From: Pseudomonas migulae
Lineage (GTDB): Bacteria; Pseudomonadota; Gammaproteobacteria; Pseudomonadales; Pseudomonadaceae
DNA: 64,000 nt
Direction of reading: 5' to 3'
NCBI RefSeq assembly: GCF_024169315.1
Contig: NZ_JALJWR010000001.1
Location: 393,501-457,500 of the forward strand
Below the pieces are notes generated by a model. The model ran no database searches, had not been told where the DNA came from, and saw nothing but the letters and a program-made list of their open reading frames with translations. Made by a program: the position numbers and the translations under genes. Positions 51,802 to 60,456 of this stretch are shown in pieces (positions within the stretch are counted from its first letter, which is position 1; each line of letters begins with the position of its first letter).

Positions 51802-54057
51802 ATGTACAAAGATTTGAAATTCCCGGTCCTGATCGTCCACCGCGATATCAAGGCCGACACCGTCGCCGGTGATCGCGTGCGTGGCATCGCCCGGGAGCTG
51901 GAGCAGGAAGGTTTCAGCATTGTCTCGGCAGTGGATTACGCCGAAGGGCGACTGGTCGCGTCGACCCATCATGGTCTCTCGTGCATGTTGATCGCCGCCG
52001 AAGACCCCAGCGCCAACTCTCATCTGTTGCAGAACATGGCCGAATTGATCAGCCTGGCGCGGGTGCGTGCGCCGGACTTGCCGATCTTCGCCCTGGGCGA
52101 ACAAGTGACGCTGGAAAACGCCCCGGCCGACGCCATGGACGAGCTCAATCAATTGCGCGGCATTCTTTATCTGTTCGAAGACACCGTGCCGTTTCTGGCG
52201 CGGCAGGTTGCCCGAGCCGCGCGTAAATACCTGGATGGCCTGCTGCCACCGTTCTTCAAGGCTTTGGTGCAACACACCGCCGACTCCAATTATTCCTGGC
52301 ACACGCCCGGGCATGGCGGCGGCGTGGCGTATCACAAGAGCCCGGTGGGGCAGGCGTTCCATCAGTTTTTCGGGGAAAACACCCTGCGTTCGGATTTGTC
52401 GGTGTCGGTGCCCGAACTGGGTTCGCTGCTCGATCACACCGGCCCGCTGGCCGAGGCTGAGGCGCGGGCGGCGCGCAACTTCGGCGCCGATCACACTTTT
52501 TTCGTGATCAACGGCACCTCGACCGCCAACAAGATCGTCTGGCATTCCATGGTTGCTCGCGATGACCTAGTGCTGGTGGACCGCAATTGCCACAAGTCGG
52601 TGTTGCACTCGATCATCATGACCGGCGCGATTCCGCTGTACCTGTGCCCGGAGCGCAACGAACTGGGGATCATCGGCCCGATTCCGCTGAGCGAATTCAG
52701 CCGCGAGTCGATCCAGGCCAAGATCGACGCCAGCCCGCTGACCAAGGGGCGCGCACCCAAGGTCAAACTGGCGGTGGTGACCAATTCCACTTACGACGGA
52801 CTCTGTTACAACGCCGAGCTGATCAAGCAAAGCCTGGGCAACAGCGTCGAAGTGCTGCATTTCGATGAGGCCTGGTATGCCTACGCGGCATTTCACGAGT
52901 TCTTCGCCGGGCGTTACGGCATGGGCACTTCCCGCAGCGATGACAGCCCGCTGGTGTTCACCACCCATTCCACGCACAAACTGTTGGCGGCGTTCAGTCA
53001 GGCTTCGATGATTCATGTCCAGGACGGTGGCGCGCGGCAGCTGGACCGCGACCGTTTCAACGAAGCGTTCATGATGCACATCTCCACCTCGCCGCAGTAC
53101 AGCATCATTGCGTCGCTGGACGTGGCATCGGCCATGATGGAAGGCCCGGCCGGTCGTTCCCTGTTACAAGAAATGTTCGATGAAGCCTTGAGTTTCCGTC
53201 GGGCGCTGGCGAATCTGCGACAGCACATTGCTGCCGACGACTGGTGGTTTTCGATCTGGCAACCGCCGTCGGTGGAAGGCATCGAGCGCGTCATCACTGA
53301 AAACTGGTTATTGCAGCCCGATGCCGACTGGCACGGGTTTGGTGGCGTGACCGACGACTATGTGCTGCTCGATCCGGTCAAGGTCACCCTGGTGATGCCG
53401 GGCCTGACGGCGGGCGGAGCGTTGAGCGAGCGCGGGATTCCGGCGGCGGTGGTCAGCAAGTTCCTGTGGGAGCGCGGGCTGGTGGTCGAGAAGACGGGTT
53501 TGTATTCATTCCTGGTGCTGTTTTCCATGGGGATCACCAAGGGCAAATGGAGCACGCTGTTGACCGAGTTACTGGAATTCAAGCGCAGCTATGACGCCAA
53601 TGTCAGCCTGTCGACCTGTCTGCCGTGCGTGGCGCAGCAGGACGGCGCGCGTTACAAGGGGATGGGCTTGCATGATCTGTGCGATCAACTGCATGCCTGT
53701 TACCGCAGCAATGCCACGGCCAAACATCTCAAGCGCATGTACACGGTGCTGCCGGAAATCGCCATGAAGCCGGCCGACGCCTATGATCAACTGGTGCGTG
53801 GCGAAGTGGAGGCAGTGTCGATCGATGCGCTGGACGGCCGCATCGCTGCGGTGATGCTGGTGCCGTACCCGCCGGGGATCCCGTTGATCATGCCCGGCGA
53901 ACGCTTTACCGAGTCGACCCGCTCGATCATCGATTACCTGGCGTTTGCCCGCACGTTCGACAGCAGTTTCCCGGGGTTCGTCGCCGATGTGCACGGCTTG
54001 CAACACGAAGACGAGGGCAATGGGCGGCATTACACCGTCGATTGCATCAAGGAATGA
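51802..54057 (+). CDS. ldcA: Orn/Lys/Arg decarboxylase (LdcA type)
   Basis: A 751-residue fold-type I PLP enzyme. The N-terminal wing domain (about 1-130) is followed by the PLP core with WHTPGHGGGVAY, DEAWYAYAAFHEFF and the Schiff-base lysine in TTHSTHKLLAAFSQ, then a C-terminal domain. In P. aeruginosa the gene at this place (PA1818, LdcA) decarboxylates lysine to cadaverine under arginine control; arginine or ornithine activity cannot be excluded from sequence. The acetyltransferase gene begins 14 bp after the stop. The leader contains a hairpin over its ribosome site. Confidence 0.93.
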   Translation: MYKDLKFPVLIVHRDIKADTVAGDRVRGIARELEQEGFSIVSAVDYAEGRLVASTHHGLSCMLIAAEDPSANSHLLQNMAELISLARVRAPDLPIFALGEQVTLENAPADAMDELNQLRGILYLFEDTVPFLARQVARAARKYLDGLLPPFFKALVQHTADSNYSWHTPGHGGGVAYHKSPVGQAFHQFFGENTLRSDLSVSVPELGSLLDHTGPLAEAEARAARNFGADHTFFVINGTSTANKIVWHSMVARDDLVLVDRNCHKSVLHSIIMTGAIPLYLCPERNELGIIGPIPLSEFSRESIQAKIDASPLTKGRAPKVKLAVVTNSTYDGLCYNAELIKQSLGNSVEVLHFDEAWYAYAAFHEFFAGRYGMGTSRSDDSPLVFTTHSTHKLLAAFSQASMIHVQDGGARQLDRDRFNEAFMMHISTSPQYSIIASLDVASAMMEGPAGRSLLQEMFDEALSFRRALANLRQHIAADDWWFSIWQPPSVEGIERVITENWLLQPDADWHGFGGVTDDYVLLDPVKVTLVMPGLTAGGALSERGIPAAVVSKFLWERGLVVEKTGLYSFLVLFSMGITKGKWSTLLTELLEFKRSYDANVSLSTCLPCVAQQDGARYKGMGLHDLCDQLHACYRSNATAKHLKRMYTVLPEIAMKPADAYDQLVRGEVEAVSIDALDGRIAAVMLVPYPPGIPLIMPGERFTESTRSIIDYLAFARTFDSSFPGFVADVHGLQHEDEGNGRHYTVDCIKE

Positions 54058-54071
54058 GGACCTTTCCCAGT

Positions 54072-54686
54072 ATGCAACCGGTCATGAATCCGAAATACCC
54101 AGGGCTGTCGGTGCGCGTTGCCGACGAGGGTTTCGCCGCTTATATCTGGGGCAGTGATTTCAGTTTTGAAGTCGCCGCCTATGGCGCCGCCGAAATCGGT
54201 AAACCGGTGGAGCAATGGCCGGTGACGCCGATCACCCCTTACCGCAAGTGCTACGGCATTGATCCCGAGGAATTCAGCAGTTTCCGCGATGCCGCCGACA
54301 GTGCGATTTTTATGGCTTATCTCGACGATGAGCCGGTGGGTCACCTGGTGGTCAGCACCAACTGGAACGGCTTTGCCCACATCGACGAGCTGGCGGTGCA
54401 TGCGCCGGCCCGGCGACATGGCGTGGCCAAGGCGCTGCTGGATGTGGCGCAGTTCTGGAGCCGCAAGAAGAAACTGCCGGGCATCATGCTCGAAACCCAG
54501 AACAACAACCTGGGGGCCTGCCGGCTCTATGAGCGTTGCGGGTATGTGATTGGCGGCGTCGATCATCTGCGCTATCGCGGCATCGACCCCAATACCGCCG
54601 AGATCGCCTTGTTCTGGTATCGATTGTTCGATAACCCGCTGGAAAACCCGATCAGCTCGCCAACATCGCCACGGCTTGTTCCGTGA
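54072..54686 (+). CDS. GNAT acetyltransferase, streptothricin-acetyltransferase-like
   Basis: A 204-residue GNAT enzyme. The acetyl-CoA loop is IDELAVHAPARRHGVAKALLDVA, and LPGIMLETQNNNLGACRLYERCGYVIGG is the pattern I recall for streptothricin N-acetyltransferases (ETQN-N--AC-FY). The natural amine could equally be a polyamine such as cadaverine, since the gene follows the decarboxylase by 14 bp. ATG 54072 is chosen; an ATG at 54054 overlaps the ldcA stop but has no spaced ribosome site. The end overlaps the convergent LysR gene by 35 bp. Confidence 0.8.
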   Translation: MQPVMNPKYPGLSVRVADEGFAAYIWGSDFSFEVAAYGAAEIGKPVEQWPVTPITPYRKCYGIDPEEFSSFRDAADSAIFMAYLDDEPVGHLVVSTNWNGFAHIDELAVHAPARRHGVAKALLDVAQFWSRKKKLPGIMLETQNNNLGACRLYERCGYVIGGVDHLRYRGIDPNTAEIALFWYRLFDNPLENPISSPTSPRLVP

Positions 54687-55545
54687 CGATATCCAGCAAG
54701 GCCTGAGCGGCCGGGGAAGGCTCGCCGTTCTTCAGGGTCAGGGCGTAGACGCTGATCGGTACGGCGGGCGCCAGCGGGCAGGCATCCAGACCTGCGGATT
54801 TGGCCCCGAGTGCGGTGAACGGGTCGACAATCGCCAGGCCTTCACCGGCCTCGACCATGCTGCGCATCATCTGGTGCGTCTGAACCCGGGTGTGGACGAC
54901 GGGGGCAGGGCGCAGCCCGTGCAATTTGTTGTCGAGCACCGGGCTCAGCGGATCGTGACCTTCCAGGCCGACCATCGACTGGCCCGCGAGGTCTTGCAGC
55001 GAAATGTACTTCTGCTTCGGTTGCAGCCAGCCGTGGGGCGCCAACAGTTGCAATTTGCCCTGGGCAATGACCTGGCAATGAATGTCCGCGTGATCGGGGT
55101 CGTGCAGGCTCAGGCCCAGATCGCTTTCGCGCAGCAGCAGGCTTCGGACGATGTCGCGGGTGGGTTGGCTCAACAGGCTGCAAGGCACGTCGGGCAGACG
55201 CCGGCGCAGGGCCGCAATGCTCTGGGGCAACAACTGTTGAGCCAGAGGCGGCGTGCAAATGATGCGAAGGGGCGGGGCCTGATACTGCCTGAGGCTGCTG
55301 GCCAGGCGCTGCACCGGTTCGAGCGCCTCATAGACGTGGGCGATTTCGACCTGTAACTCCCGCGCCTCGCGCGTGGCCTGCAAGCGTCCACGCACGCTGG
55401 AAAACAACATGAAGCCCAACTGACTCTCAGCGTCACGCAGAATGCTTTCGACCTCGGCCACTGGCAGCTGCAACCATTCGGCGGCGGTGCCCAGGTGACC
55501 GGTCTGCAGAAGCGCGTGTATCACTTCGATATGACGTAAACGCAT
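54652..55545 (-). CDS. LysR-family regulator
   Basis: A 297-residue LysR protein with a somewhat diverged HTH (LRHIEVIHALLQTGHLGTAA, then LPVAEVESILRDAESQLGF). The effector domain includes PLRIICTPPLAQQLLPQSIAALRRRLPDV and MVEAGEGLAIVDPFTA; the latter is typical of regulators of amino-acid or opine catabolism (ArgP/NocR/OccR-like). Its position beside ldcA and the acetyltransferase, convergently, makes lysine or arginine response plausible but unproven. Confidence 0.88.
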   Translation of the reverse strand: MRLRHIEVIHALLQTGHLGTAAEWLQLPVAEVESILRDAESQLGFMLFSSVRGRLQATREARELQVEIAHVYEALEPVQRLASSLRQYQAPPLRIICTPPLAQQLLPQSIAALRRRLPDVPCSLLSQPTRDIVRSLLLRESDLGLSLHDPDHADIHCQVIAQGKLQLLAPHGWLQPKQKYISLQDLAGQSMVGLEGHDPLSPVLDNKLHGLRPAPVVHTRVQTHQMMRSMVEAGEGLAIVDPFTALGAKSAGLDACPLAPAVPISVYALTLKNGEPSPAAQALLDIVTEQAVAMLAS

Positions 55546-55633
55546 GCGTGAAGTCCATGTTCAGCAGGTGGGGGAGTCAGTGGCTGAATCCTAACCCAAG
55601 TCCGCGCATAAGACTTCTGCTCATAACGCGAGG

Positions 55634-55894
55634 TTATGAGGCGACGTTGGTTTCCGGCAGGTTGCCGACATAGGTGTCGGGTTCGCGCACGATGGTCACA
55701 TCCGATTGCACCAGCAAAAACTGGTTGTCATCGAGTTTCCTTACGCGATCGCCAATGGCCAGCTTGTAAGTGGTGACAGGCTCGGAGCCGGCGAGACCGT
55801 CTGCCGACGGGGTGGATTCCTGGAACTCATGCACGGAATAGACACGGCCTTCCGCGTCTCTTGCATGGAACTGACCGACGAGTACTGCTGCCAT
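55634..55894 (-). CDS. Small conserved hypothetical protein, 86 aa
   Basis: An 86-residue acidic protein with beta-rich sequence (FHARDAEGRVYSVHEFQE, TYKLAIGDRVRKLDDNQFLL) and no signal or membrane segment. I recognise it only as a small conserved pseudomonad protein. AGAGG lies upstream of ATG 55894. It is divergent from the FMN reductase with 174 bp between. Confidence 0.75.
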   Translation of the reverse strand: MAAVLVGQFHARDAEGRVYSVHEFQESTPSADGLAGSEPVTTYKLAIGDRVRKLDDNQFLLVQSDVTIVREPDTYVGNLPETNVAS

Positions 55895-56068
55895 CTGCTT
55901 AGAACCTCTGGAGATAAATCACTCAATTTGCGGTTCTGTAGACCGTGGTTGGGCGAGGTAAGTTTTCCTACAGGAAAAAAATAGTCAGGGACGGCATTTT
56001 CGGTCGTCCGCTGTGTGATTCGTCATCTATAACTACAAGCTCTTCCATCGGACAGTCGAGAATCTTCC

Positions 56069-56629
56069 ATGAGCAACGTCTATACGATCGCCGTTCTGGT
56101 CGGCAGCTTGAGAAAGGAATCGATCAATCGCAAGGTGGCATTGGCCCTGGCCGATCTGGCGCCTGCGAATCTCAAGCTGAACATCATCGAAATTGGCGAC
56201 TTGCCGCTGTACAACGAAGACATCGATGGTGCTTCACCGCCGGCAGCCTACAGCACTTTCCGGCAACAAGTGAGTTCATCCGACGCGTTGCTGTTCGTCA
56301 CCCCGGAATACAACCGTTCGGTACCGGCGCCTCTTAAGAATGCGATCGATGTCGGTTCGCGGCCCTACGGCAAGAGCGCCTGGGGTGGCAAGCCGGGAGC
56401 GGTGATCAGCGTTTCACCGGGGGCGATCGGCGGGTTTGGCGCCAACCACCATCTGCGCCAGTCGATGGTATTTCTCGATGTGCCGTGCATGCAGCAGCCG
56501 GAAGCGTACCTGAGCGGCGCCGGTTCGGCCTTCGATGAGGCGGGTAAGTTGTCCGAGACGGTCAAGCCGTTCTTGCAGAAATTCATTGATGCCTATGGGC
56601 AGTGGGTCGAGCAGCACAAGAAAGTCTGA
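56069..56629 (+). CDS. NADPH-dependent FMN reductase (ChrR/YieF-like)
   Basis: A 186-residue flavodoxin-fold reductase. The FMN loop GSLRKESINRKVA (13-25) and VTPEYNRSVPAPLKNAIDVGSRP (77-99) are the class signatures. Relatives reduce quinones, azo dyes and chromate with two electrons, limiting radical formation. It is divergent from the 86-residue gene. Nothing in the neighbourhood fixes the natural substrate. Confidence 0.92.
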   Translation: MSNVYTIAVLVGSLRKESINRKVALALADLAPANLKLNIIEIGDLPLYNEDIDGASPPAAYSTFRQQVSSSDALLFVTPEYNRSVPAPLKNAIDVGSRPYGKSAWGGKPGAVISVSPGAIGGFGANHHLRQSMVFLDVPCMQQPEAYLSGAGSAFDEAGKLSETVKPFLQKFIDAYGQWVEQHKKV

Positions 56630-56643
56630 CAAACCCGCAATCC

Positions 56644-56755
56644 CCTGTAGGAGCGTGCGGTGCGGCGATCCGACTTGCCCGCGAAAGCGGCGTCACATCC
56701 ACCATAGATACTGAATGTGACGGCCCCTTCGCGGGCAAGCCTCGCTCCTACAAGG
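56644..56755. repeat. REP pair with one variant arm
   Basis: The right unit 56725-56755 is standard (CCTTCGCGGGCAAGCCTCGC). The left unit starts TGTAGGAGCG, then carries TGCGGTGCGGCGATCC before GACTTGCCCGCG, as if part of another REP family (the ..GGCTGCGATC type) had replaced the loop. Confidence 0.75.
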
Positions 56756-57407
56756 CTTTTAGTAGTCGGCTACAGATCATCATTTCCATTTCCGACAGCC
56801 ATGCGGCGGATTGCTCCGCCGCCGCTTGTGCGGTAACGCAATAACGACGTCCGCCCCAAGCCATGATCACCCAGGCGTCGATGGTTGTTTCTGACGGCTG
56901 GGTGGGCAGGTCGCTACAGGCTGCAAAGGCCTCGCGCCATTTTTGCGATAACTCCTGGAACACCCGTCGGTGATGTTTGGATTCGGCGATCTGGTATTCC
57001 AAAGCCAGCACTTCATGATTGAACAGTGGCTGCCCGGCACCGCTCGGGTCGCACGTCAGGCGTACCAGGCGTTTGATTCGGGCTGGCCAGGCCAGATCGT
57101 TTGCGCGTACGACGTGTTCATCCAGGTTTTGTATCAAGGTTTCCAGCCAATGTCGGATGTACCCCGACAGCAGGGCTTCCTTGCTCGGGAAATAGTCGTA
57201 CAGCGTGCCGATCGCAACACCTGCTTCCAGCGCCACTTCGCGAGTGGTCAACCCCGACCAGCCGTCGCGCAGCCAAATCCGAACAAACGCCTCGTAAATC
57301 GCCTCGACGGTGAAAATCGCCCGGGCCTGACTCGGCCGTTTCAACGGTTTTGCACGGGGATTGAGGGTGGGGACGCTGCCCCTGGAGTTTCCGAACCCGC
57401 TCTTCAT
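56748..57407 (-). CDS. TetR-family regulator
   Basis: A 219-residue repressor. The HTH is at about 30-75 (VEAIYEAFVRIWLRDGWSGLTTREVALEAGVAIGTLYDYFPSKEALL). The C-terminal ligand domain is all-helical with WPARIKRLVRLTC. It is divergent from the DUF2855 gene with only 55 bp between, so it almost certainly regulates that gene. The end overlaps the right REP unit by 8 bp. Ligand unknown. Confidence 0.9.
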   Translation of the reverse strand: MKSGFGNSRGSVPTLNPRAKPLKRPSQARAIFTVEAIYEAFVRIWLRDGWSGLTTREVALEAGVAIGTLYDYFPSKEALLSGYIRHWLETLIQNLDEHVVRANDLAWPARIKRLVRLTCDPSGAGQPLFNHEVLALEYQIAESKHHRRVFQELSQKWREAFAACSDLPTQPSETTIDAWVIMAWGGRRYCVTAQAAAEQSAAWLSEMEMMICSRLLKAL

Positions 57408-57462
57408 CGGCTGCCACTACTCTGGTGCTACCCGCCATTCACTCGCAGCAGGAGTTGGAAAG

Positions 57463-58566
57463 ATGCAAAGTCCGAGCACGGTAACACGGCTGATCACCCG
57501 CAAAAACGACCTCGACCAGAGTCGAATCGAACAGGAGCAGCGGAGTCTGATTCCGGCTGACGGGGAGGTGATCCTGAAGATCGACCGCTGTGCATTGACC
57601 ACCAACAACATTACTTACGCCGCGTATGGCGATTCGATGAACTACTGGGGGTTCTTTCCTACGGGGCTGGCTGAATGGGGCCACATACCGGCCTGGGGTT
57701 TTGCCGATGTGATTGCTTCGACGGTTGAGGGCGTAAAGGCAGGAGAGCGCTTCTACGGCTATTTTCCGATTGCCAGCCATCTATGGATGCGTCCGGAGCG
57801 TGTCACTGAGCGTGGTTTCTATGATGCTGCGCAACATCGGCAGGCGCTGACCTCGGCCTACAATCAATACACCCGATGCAGTTGGGATTCGTACTACAGC
57901 CCGGAAACCGAAAACCTGCAGATTTTGCTCAAGCCGCTGTTTCTGACCTCATCAATGCTGGCGGATTTCCTGCAGGACAATCAGTTCTTCGGCGCGACTC
58001 GACTGGTGTTCTCCAGTGCTTCAAGCAAAACCGCCTACGGCACGGCGGTGTGCCTGGACAATCTGTCCGGTCTGGAACGAGTGGCGCTGACATCCGCTGG
58101 TAACAAGGCGTTTGTCGAGAAGCTCGGTTGTTATGAGCGAACAGTGTCCTACACAGAACTGGCGAGCCTGGCCAATGACCGGCCAACGCTCTATGTGGAT
58201 TTCTCCGGCGACCTGGATTTACGTGACCGGGTGCACCAGCATTTTGCCGGGCAGCTGGTTTACAGCTGTTTCGCCGGATCAGCGCAAAGTACCGATGAAG
58301 CTCGGCTGACGGCCATCGAGGGGCCTCAGCCGGTGTTTTTTTTCGCACCGATTCAGATCCGCAAGCGCAATGCCGATTGGGGCCCGGAAGGTGTCAGCCG
58401 GCATATTGGTGAGGGCTTGCAGCGTTTTTATCGACAAGTGACCGCGGTGGAGAATCCGTTGCTGGAAGTGGTTGAGAGTGAGGGCTATGAAGCGGCGCAG
58501 AGCGTTATTTCCCGGTTGTTTCATGGGCAGGTCGCGCCGGTGGAGGGGCATGTGATTCGGTTGTGA
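57463..58566 (+). CDS. DUF2855-family protein
   Basis: A 367-residue protein of the MDR-like DUF2855 family. EVILKIDRCALTTNNITYAAYGD resembles the N-terminal GroES-like part of medium-chain reductases, with LAEWGHIPAWGFADVIAS following and a Rossmann-like region (RLVFSSASSKTAYGTAVCL). It could be a NADPH-dependent oxidoreductase, but I know of no proven reaction. ATG 57463 has AGGAG about ten bases upstream. Divergent from a TetR repressor; TetR-controlled induction by a xenobiotic is a plausible setting. Confidence 0.85.
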   Translation: MQSPSTVTRLITRKNDLDQSRIEQEQRSLIPADGEVILKIDRCALTTNNITYAAYGDSMNYWGFFPTGLAEWGHIPAWGFADVIASTVEGVKAGERFYGYFPIASHLWMRPERVTERGFYDAAQHRQALTSAYNQYTRCSWDSYYSPETENLQILLKPLFLTSSMLADFLQDNQFFGATRLVFSSASSKTAYGTAVCLDNLSGLERVALTSAGNKAFVEKLGCYERTVSYTELASLANDRPTLYVDFSGDLDLRDRVHQHFAGQLVYSCFAGSAQSTDEARLTAIEGPQPVFFFAPIQIRKRNADWGPEGVSRHIGEGLQRFYRQVTAVENPLLEVVESEGYEAAQSVISRLFHGQVAPVEGHVIRL

Positions 58567-58581
58567 ATTGATTTTGGACCC

Positions 58582-58606
58582 GGCTCCCTCGCCACAAGAG
58601 GGAGCC
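58582..58606. repeat. 9-bp inverted repeat after DUF2855 gene
   Basis: GGCTCCCTC-GCCACAA-GAGGGAGCC, a perfect hairpin without a U tract; the loop is part of the family A end sequence. It may slow or terminate transcription weakly. Confidence 0.6.
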
Positions 58607-58624
58607 CCGGAAACTTTGCTTTAC

Positions 58625-58652
58625 TGAATATTCGAAATTCCATATATTTCAC
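58625..58652. promoter_or_regulatory. Candidate ArsR operator/promoter
   Basis: The A/T-rich stretch contains GAATATTC (58626-58633) and overlapping TTCGAA, 30-55 bp upstream of arsR. ArsR sites usually have such imperfect dyads. The exact operator is not fixed. Confidence 0.4.
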
Positions 58653-58680
58653 GCCTCGTTTGTCTGGAGGCGTGTCCCTA

Positions 58681-59028
58681 ATGTCCGATTCCCATGGTCC
58701 CGTCGATATTTTCAAGGCCCTGGCCGATGACACCCGCAGTCGCATCGCCCTGTTGATCGCCCGCGAAGGCGAATTGTGCGTGTGCGAGTTGACCGCCGGG
58801 CTGGACCTCAGCCAACCGAAGATCTCTCGTCATCTGGCGCAACTGCGCAGCAACGGGCTGCTGGCGGATCGTCGTCAGGGGCAATGGGTGTTTTATCGCC
58901 TGCATCCGCAACTATCACCGTGGGTCATCACGCTGTTGCAGGGAGCGCTGGCCGCCAACGTTGAATGGCTCGCCGCTGACGTCGCCCGATTGCAGGCCAT
59001 GGCTGATCGCCCAGTGCGCTGCTGCTAA
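58681..59028 (+). CDS. arsR: ArsR-family arsenic repressor
   Basis: A 115-residue winged-helix repressor. The As(III) site ELCVCEL has Cys33 and Cys35 at the start of the recognition helix, and LSQPKISRHLAQLRSNGLLADRRQGQWVFYRL is the DNA-binding part. A terminal CC pair (114-115) is also present. GGAGG lies before ATG 58681. It is 29 bp upstream of arsB and should repress the pair until arsenite binds. Confidence 0.95.
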   Translation: MSDSHGPVDIFKALADDTRSRIALLIAREGELCVCELTAGLDLSQPKISRHLAQLRSNGLLADRRQGQWVFYRLHPQLSPWVITLLQGALAANVEWLAADVARLQAMADRPVRCC

Positions 59029-59057
59029 CCCCCGATTTCTTTTGAAGGCTGCTTTGC

Positions 59058-60341
59058 ATGCTCATAGCGTCGTTGATTTTCCTGCTGACCATCACCCTCG
59101 TGATCTGGCAACCCAAAGGCCTCGGTGTCGGTTGGAGCGCGGTATTCGGCGCCGTGCTCGCACTGGTTTTCGGGGTGGTGCACCTGACTGACATTCCGCT
59201 GGTGTGGCAGATCATCTGGAACGCCACCGGCACCTTTGTTGCGCTGATCATCATCAGTCTGTTGCTGGACGAGGCGGGCTTTTTCGCTTGGGCGGCGCTG
59301 CACGTGGCGCGTTGGGGGCGAGGCAGTGGCCGCAAGTTGTTTGCCTACATGGTGCTGCTCGGCGCGCTGGTGTCGGCGCTGTTTGCCAATGACGGCGCGG
59401 CGCTGATCCTTACGCCGATCGTGATTTCCATGTTGCTGGCGTTGCGCTTTTCGCCAGCGGCAACGCTGGCGTTCGTGATGGGCGCCGGGTTCATCGCCGA
59501 CACGGCCAGTCTGCCATTGGTGGTGTCGAACCTGGTGAACATCGTTTCCGCGGACTTCTTCCACATCAGCTTCAATCGCTACGCGGCGGTAATGATCCCG
59601 GTCAATCTGGTCAGCGTCGCCGCGACGCTGGCGGTATTGATGTGGTTCTTCCGGCGCGACATTCCCAAGGATTACGATCCGGAGCAACTGGCGCATCCGG
59701 CCAGCGCCATCCACGACAAGGCGACCTTTTTCGCGGGTTGGGCGGTATTGCTGATCCTGTTGCTCGGCTGTTTTGCGCTGGAACCGCTGGGTATTCCCAT
59801 CAGTGCCATTTCGGCGGTGTGCGCGGCGTTGTTGCTGGCCATTGCAGCCCGCGGCCATAAGATTTCCACGCGCAAGGTGATGAAAGAAGCGCCGTGGCAG
59901 ATCGTGATTTTCTCGCTGGGCATGTATCTGGTGGTCTATGGACTGCGCAACGCCGGGCTCACTGGCTATCTGGCGGGTTGGCTGGACGGATTTGCCGGTT
60001 ATGGCGTCTGGGGTGCAGCGATGGGCACCGGTGTGCTGACGGCGTTGCTGTCGTCGATGATGAACAATCTGCCGACGGTGCTGATTGGTCTGCTGTCGAT
60101 CGATGCCAGTCAGGCAACCGGCGTGGTGAAGGAGGCGATGATCTACGCCAACGTCATTGGCAGTGACCTGGGGCCGAAAATCACACCGATCGGCAGCCTG
60201 GCGACGTTGTTGTGGCTGCATGTGCTGCAGCGCAAGAATATCCGGATCGGCTGGGGGTATTACTTCAAGGTCGGGATTGTGTTGACGGTGCCGGTGTTGC
60301 TGGTGACGTTGGCGGCGTTGGCTGTGCGGTTGTCTGTCTAG
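59058..60341 (+). CDS. arsB: ArsB arsenite efflux pump
   Basis: A 427-residue inner-membrane protein with about twelve membrane segments that exports arsenite and antimonite. The ArsB signature runs [27 protein letters not shown], then [14 protein letters not shown] and [15 protein letters not shown]. It is the second gene of arsRB. arsC (arsenate reductase) does not follow in the window, so arsenate reduction must be encoded elsewhere or be absent. Confidence 0.96.
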   Translation: MLIASLIFLLTITLVIWQPKGLGVGWSAVFGAVLALVFGVVHLTDIPLVWQIIWNATGTFVALIIISLLLDEAGFFAWAALHVARWGRGSGRKLFAYMVLLGALVSALFANDGAALILTPIVISMLLALRFSPAATLAFVMGAGFIADTASLPLVVSNLVNIVSADFFHISFNRYAAVMIPVNLVSVAATLAVLMWFFRRDIPKDYDPEQLAHPASAIHDKATFFAGWAVLLILLLGCFALEPLGIPISAISAVCAALLLAIAARGHKISTRKVMKEAPWQIVIFSLGMYLVVYGLRNAGLTGYLAGWLDGFAGYGVWGAAMGTGVLTALLSSMMNNLPTVLIGLLSIDASQATGVVKEAMIYANVIGSDLGPKITPIGSLATLLWLHVLQRKNIRIGWGYYFKVGIVLTVPVLLVTLAALAVRLSV

Positions 60342-60349
60342 ACCGGGTT

Positions 60350-60437
60350 GGCCTCTTCGCGAGCAAGCCCGCTCCCACATTAGATCTGTGACAATAAGAA
60401 GATCCAATGTGGGAGCGGGCTTGCTCGCGAAGAGGCC
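60350..60437. repeat. REP pair with perfect 31-bp arms
   Basis: Arms 60350-60380 and 60407-60437 are exact inverted copies with a 26-nt loop, between the convergent arsB and DUF1853 genes. Confidence 0.9.
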
Positions 60438-60456
60438 GGTACAGACGCGACAAATC

